Source: Tenacibaculum caenipelagi (lineage in GTDB: Bacteria; Bacteroidota; Bacteroidia; Flavobacteriales; Flavobacteriaceae). From it: a DNA stretch of 64,000 bases. The DNA lies in NCBI RefSeq assembly GCF_004363005.1, contig NZ_SNYH01000004.1, forward strand, positions 248,001 to 312,000, written 5' to 3'. The notes below the pieces were generated by a model. It worked only from the letters and a program-made list of their open reading frames with translations. It ran no database searches and was not told the DNA's origin. This document shows, one piece after another, positions 61,553-64,000 of the stretch (the first letter of the stretch is position 1; the number at the start of each line of letters is the position of its first letter). The translations under genes were made by a program, and so were the position numbers.

Positions 61553-62791
61553 ATGAACAAACAACATATAATCGACCGATTTATTAAGTATGTAACTATT
61601 GATACTGAAAGTGATCCTAACAATTCTGCTTTTCCTAGTACAGAAAAACAATGGGACTTGGCTAAAGTTCTTGAGAATGAATTGAAAGAAATAGGAATGG
61701 AAGATGTTGAATTAGATGAAAACTGCTATTTAATGGCAACCTTACCTAGTAATTTAGATTACGAAGTACCAACTATTGGTTTTGTTGCTCATATTGATAC
61801 AAGTCCTGATTTTACAGGTGCAAATGTTAAACCTCAGGTTCATGAAAATTACGATGGTAAAGACATTTTATTAAACAAAGAAGAAAACATCGTTTTATCT
61901 CCTGATTATTTTGAAGATTTATTACAATATAAAGGACAAACCATTATTACTACTGATGGTACTACTTTATTAGGTGCAGATGATAAAGCTGGAGTAACAG
62001 AAATTGTTTCTGCAATGGAATATTTAATTCAGCACCCTGAAATTAAACACGGAAAAATACGTATTTGTTTTACACCTGACGAAGAAGTAGGAAAAGGTGC
62101 TCATATGTTTGATGTTGAAAAGTTTGGAGCAGAATGGGCATATACTATGGATGGAAGCCAAATTGGTGAGCTAGAATACGAAAACTTCAATGCAGCAGGA
62201 GCAAAAGTTACCGTCAATGGTAAAATTGTACACCCAGGATATGCTAAAGGAAAAATGATTAACTCTATGTTAATTGCCAGTGAATACATTAATGCATTAC
62301 CAGAAGATGAAGTTCCTGAAAAAACAACGGGCTATGAAGGTTTCTTCCACTTACATCATATGGAAGGTGAAGTAGAAAAAACAACATTGCACTATATTAT
62401 TAGAGATCATGACATGGATCAATTTAATAATCGTAAAAAAGCAATGCTAGATTTAGCAGAGGTTTTAAATGCTAAAAATGGGCAAAAGTTAGTTTCTGTT
62501 GATATAAAAGACCAGTACTTTAATATGAAGGAAAAAGTAACTCCAGTAATGCATATTGTTGATATTGCCGAAGAAGTAATGAAAGACATGGGTATTACCC
62601 CTTTAATTAAACCTATTCGAGGTGGTACAGATGGTTCTCAATTATCATACAAAGGACTACCATGTCCTAACATTTTTGCTGGTGGACATAATTTTCATGG
62701 ACGTTACGAGTATGTTCCTGCAGAAAGTATTATGAAAGCTAGTGAAGTAATTGTTGGCATTGCTCAAAAGGTAGCTGTAAAATTCAATTAA
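61553..62791 (+). CDS. pepT: Peptidase T (tripeptidase)
   Basis: PepT removes the N-terminal residue of tripeptides using two zinc ions. The M20 fold has metal ligands His80 in GFVAHIDTSPD, Asp143 in GADDKAG, Glu177-Glu178 in DEEVGKG, and later His and Asp residues including the tail GGHNFHGRYEYVP. The dimerisation domain is about 200-310. At 412 residues it has family length. It is a single gene with its own promoter box and terminator. Confidence 0.96.
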   Translation: MNKQHIIDRFIKYVTIDTESDPNNSAFPSTEKQWDLAKVLENELKEIGMEDVELDENCYLMATLPSNLDYEVPTIGFVAHIDTSPDFTGANVKPQVHENYDGKDILLNKEENIVLSPDYFEDLLQYKGQTIITTDGTTLLGADDKAGVTEIVSAMEYLIQHPEIKHGKIRICFTPDEEVGKGAHMFDVEKFGAEWAYTMDGSQIGELEYENFNAAGAKVTVNGKIVHPGYAKGKMINSMLIASEYINALPEDEVPEKTTGYEGFFHLHHMEGEVEKTTLHYIIRDHDMDQFNNRKKAMLDLAEVLNAKNGQKLVSVDIKDQYFNMKEKVTPVMHIVDIAEEVMKDMGITPLIKPIRGGTDGSQLSYKGLPCPNIFAGGHNFHGRYEYVPAESIMKASEVIVGIAQKVAVKFN

Positions 62792-62814
62792 AATTATAAA
62801 CTTTTTACAAGATC

Positions 62815-62849
62815 AAAACTCTAGCTTTCGCTAGAGTTTTTTTTTCTAT
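62815..62849 (+). terminator. Intrinsic terminator after pepT
   Basis: AAAACTCTAGC (62815-62825) pairs perfectly with GCTAGAGTTTT (62830-62840) on a TTTC loop and continues into a run of T. The remaining gap to lysA is AT-rich with no other feature than the lysA promoter. Confidence 0.95.
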
Positions 62850-63026
62850 GATATTATCTTACCCCTCAAAGAGAATATCATAATTATTGAAATAAATCCC
62901 CTTAACTTTATTTCGTCGCAAATATGACCATTTTTAAAGCTTTTTATCATAGGAAAACCCCTGTTTTAGCTCAATATTAATCCTAATTTTACAAAAAATA
63001 AAAATTTGTAAATTTCTTCTATTTTA

Positions 63027-63057
63027 TTTTTTTTATCTACTACCCTATCTAATTTTG
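63027..63057 (+). promoter_or_regulatory. Promoter of lysA
   Basis: TTTT at 63027-63030 (one mismatch from TTTG) and a perfect TAATTTTG at 63050-63057 are 19 bases apart. The lysA ATG follows at 63077. Confidence 0.6.
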
Positions 63058-63076
63058 CCGTCAAATATTTAAGTAA

Positions 63077-64000
63077 ATGAATAGGCTAAACCTTTTAAAG
63101 CTGGCTGATGAGTATCAGTCTCCTTTGTATGTTTATGATACAGAAAAAATTATTTCACAGTACAAAAAAATTACATCAGCATTTTCTAAAGTAAAAAATG
63201 TTAAAATTAACTATGCTGTTAAAGCATTGTCTAATATTAATATTTTAAAAGTATTTAATAAGCTTAATAGCGGTTTAGATACTGTGTCTATTCAAGAAGT
63301 CAAACTTGGACTATTAGCGGGATTTGACCCTCAAGAAATAATCTACACTCCTAATGGTGTGTCTTTACAAGAAATAGAAGATGTTGCTAAATTGGGAGTG
63401 CAAATTAATATTGATAATTTATCTATATTAGAATTATTTGGACAAAAGCATCCTAAAATACCTGTATGTATTCGTATCAATCCTCATGTGATGGCTGGTG
63501 GGAATAGCAAAATTTCAGTAGGACATATCGATTCTAAATTTGGAATTTCTATCCATCAAGTACCACATATAAAAAGAGTTGTTGAAAACACAGGAATGCA
63601 TATAAATGGTATACATATGCATACTGGGTCTGATATTTTAGATATTGACACTTTTTTAAGGGCCTCAGAAATTTTATTTGATGTTGCAAGACAGTTCGAA
63701 GATATTGATTTTATAGATTTTGGTAGCGGATTTAAAGTTCCTTATAAAAAAGATGATATTTCTACTGATATAAATGAATTAGGAGAAAAATTATCTGTAA
63801 GATTCAATGAGTTCTGCAAAAACTACGGAAAAGATGTTACCTTAATGTTTGAACCTGGTAAGTTTTTAGTAAGTGAAGCTGGATATTTTTTAGCCAAGGT
63901 TAATGTTATTAAACAAACTACTTCAACCGTTTTTGCTGGGATAGATAGCGGTTTGAATCATCTTATTCGTCCAATGTTTTACAATTCGTATCATCATATC
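63077..64000 (+). CDS. lysA: Diaminopimelate decarboxylase (3' end outside window)
   Basis: LysA decarboxylates meso-diaminopimelate to lysine, the last step of lysine synthesis, with PLP. The frame is open from 63077 to the window edge (308 codons). The PLP lysine is Lys49 in INYAVKAL. Other fold-III markers are GLDTVSIQEVKLGLLAGF, KFGISIHQVPH, MHTGSDILD, DFGSGFKVPY (phosphate loop) and MFEPGKFLVSEAG. The final part with the catalytic Cys-Glu region lies beyond the window. Arginine or other decarboxylases are excluded by these phrases. Confidence 0.94.
   Translation, partial: MNRLNLLKLADEYQSPLYVYDTEKIISQYKKITSAFSKVKNVKINYAVKALSNINILKVFNKLNSGLDTVSIQEVKLGLLAGFDPQEIIYTPNGVSLQEIEDVAKLGVQINIDNLSILELFGQKHPKIPVCIRINPHVMAGGNSKISVGHIDSKFGISIHQVPHIKRVVENTGMHINGIHMHTGSDILDIDTFLRASEILFDVARQFEDIDFIDFGSGFKVPYKKDDISTDINELGEKLSVRFNEFCKNYGKDVTLMFEPGKFLVSEAGYFLAKVNVIKQTTSTVFAGIDSGLNHLIRPMFYNSYHHI

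Overview
The window looks like part of the chromosome of a marine Flavobacteriaceae bacterium (Bacteroidota), perhaps near Tenacibaculum or Polaribacter; the genus is inferred only. Signs of this are the AT-rich sequence, many TAnnTTTG -7 promoter boxes at short distances from start codons, few Shine-Dalgarno sites, a fused HisIE and a fused HisB, BshA (bacillithiol synthesis), a split transketolase, DUF3810, a TonB-dependent receptor with a carboxypeptidase-like N-terminal domain, and secreted proteins whose signal peptides end in A-Q. No rRNA, tRNA, CRISPR array, insertion sequence or prophage was recognised. Both window edges cut genes: a coiled-coil/SPOR-like membrane protein on the left and lysA on the right.

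Layout. 1-2.3 kb: the SPOR-like protein, an outer-membrane barrel-like protein made of three internal repeats, and a dead HxlR regulator fragment. 2.3-13.3 kb: recG, an SH3-like protein, an RsmB/NOP methyltransferase, a small membrane protein, a MaoC-YadS-DEAD helicase run, a thioesterase, a MATE exporter, DUF2461 and ychF. 13.4-16.2 kb: the TonB-dependent receptor. 16.2-26 kb: ferredoxin diverging from acyl-CoA reductase, serC, serA, DUF1015 and YggS, then an exonuclease with a GIY-YIG-like tail, a voltage-gated-type ion channel with a zinc ribbon, miaA, an OmpH/Skp chaperone and DUF1853. 26-38.5 kb is more accessory: EamA exporter, DJ-1/PfpI protein, Crp-like regulator, methyltransferase, lipoprotein amidohydrolase, five small enzymes (DinB, VOC, two GNAT, YciI), two lipoproteins (MauG-type peroxidase and an EEP-fold protein), and a FIST sensor overlapping a hybrid histidine kinase. 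38.7-46.2 kb is the complete histidine operon hisGDCBHAF(IE) on the minus strand, preceded by a leader peptide with five histidines among its residues 7-12 and an intrinsic terminator. 46.3-53 kb: typA, proline dehydrogenase with a LETM1-like protein, aroB, bshA and the transketolase N-terminal subunit. 53.3-57.1 kb is the least explained part: a TPR/AraC regulator facing two tandem, mutually homologous proteins of unknown family with a strong hairpin between them. 57.4-64 kb: a secreted protein usually labelled asparagine synthetase B-like, dnaB, DUF3810 with an HExxH motif, pepT and partial lysA.

The clearest pathway is histidine: all ten steps are encoded in one operon, and the leader indicates control by ribosome stalling at histidine codons. 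SerA and SerC give two of the three serine steps; serB is not seen here. The best candidates for undescribed biology are the tandem unknown paralogues at 55.1-57.1 kb, the RNA architecture of the his leader, including a 13-nt segment upstream of hisG that can pair with the terminator loop, and the triplicated barrel protein at the left edge. All calls come from reading the sequence; no database search was run.
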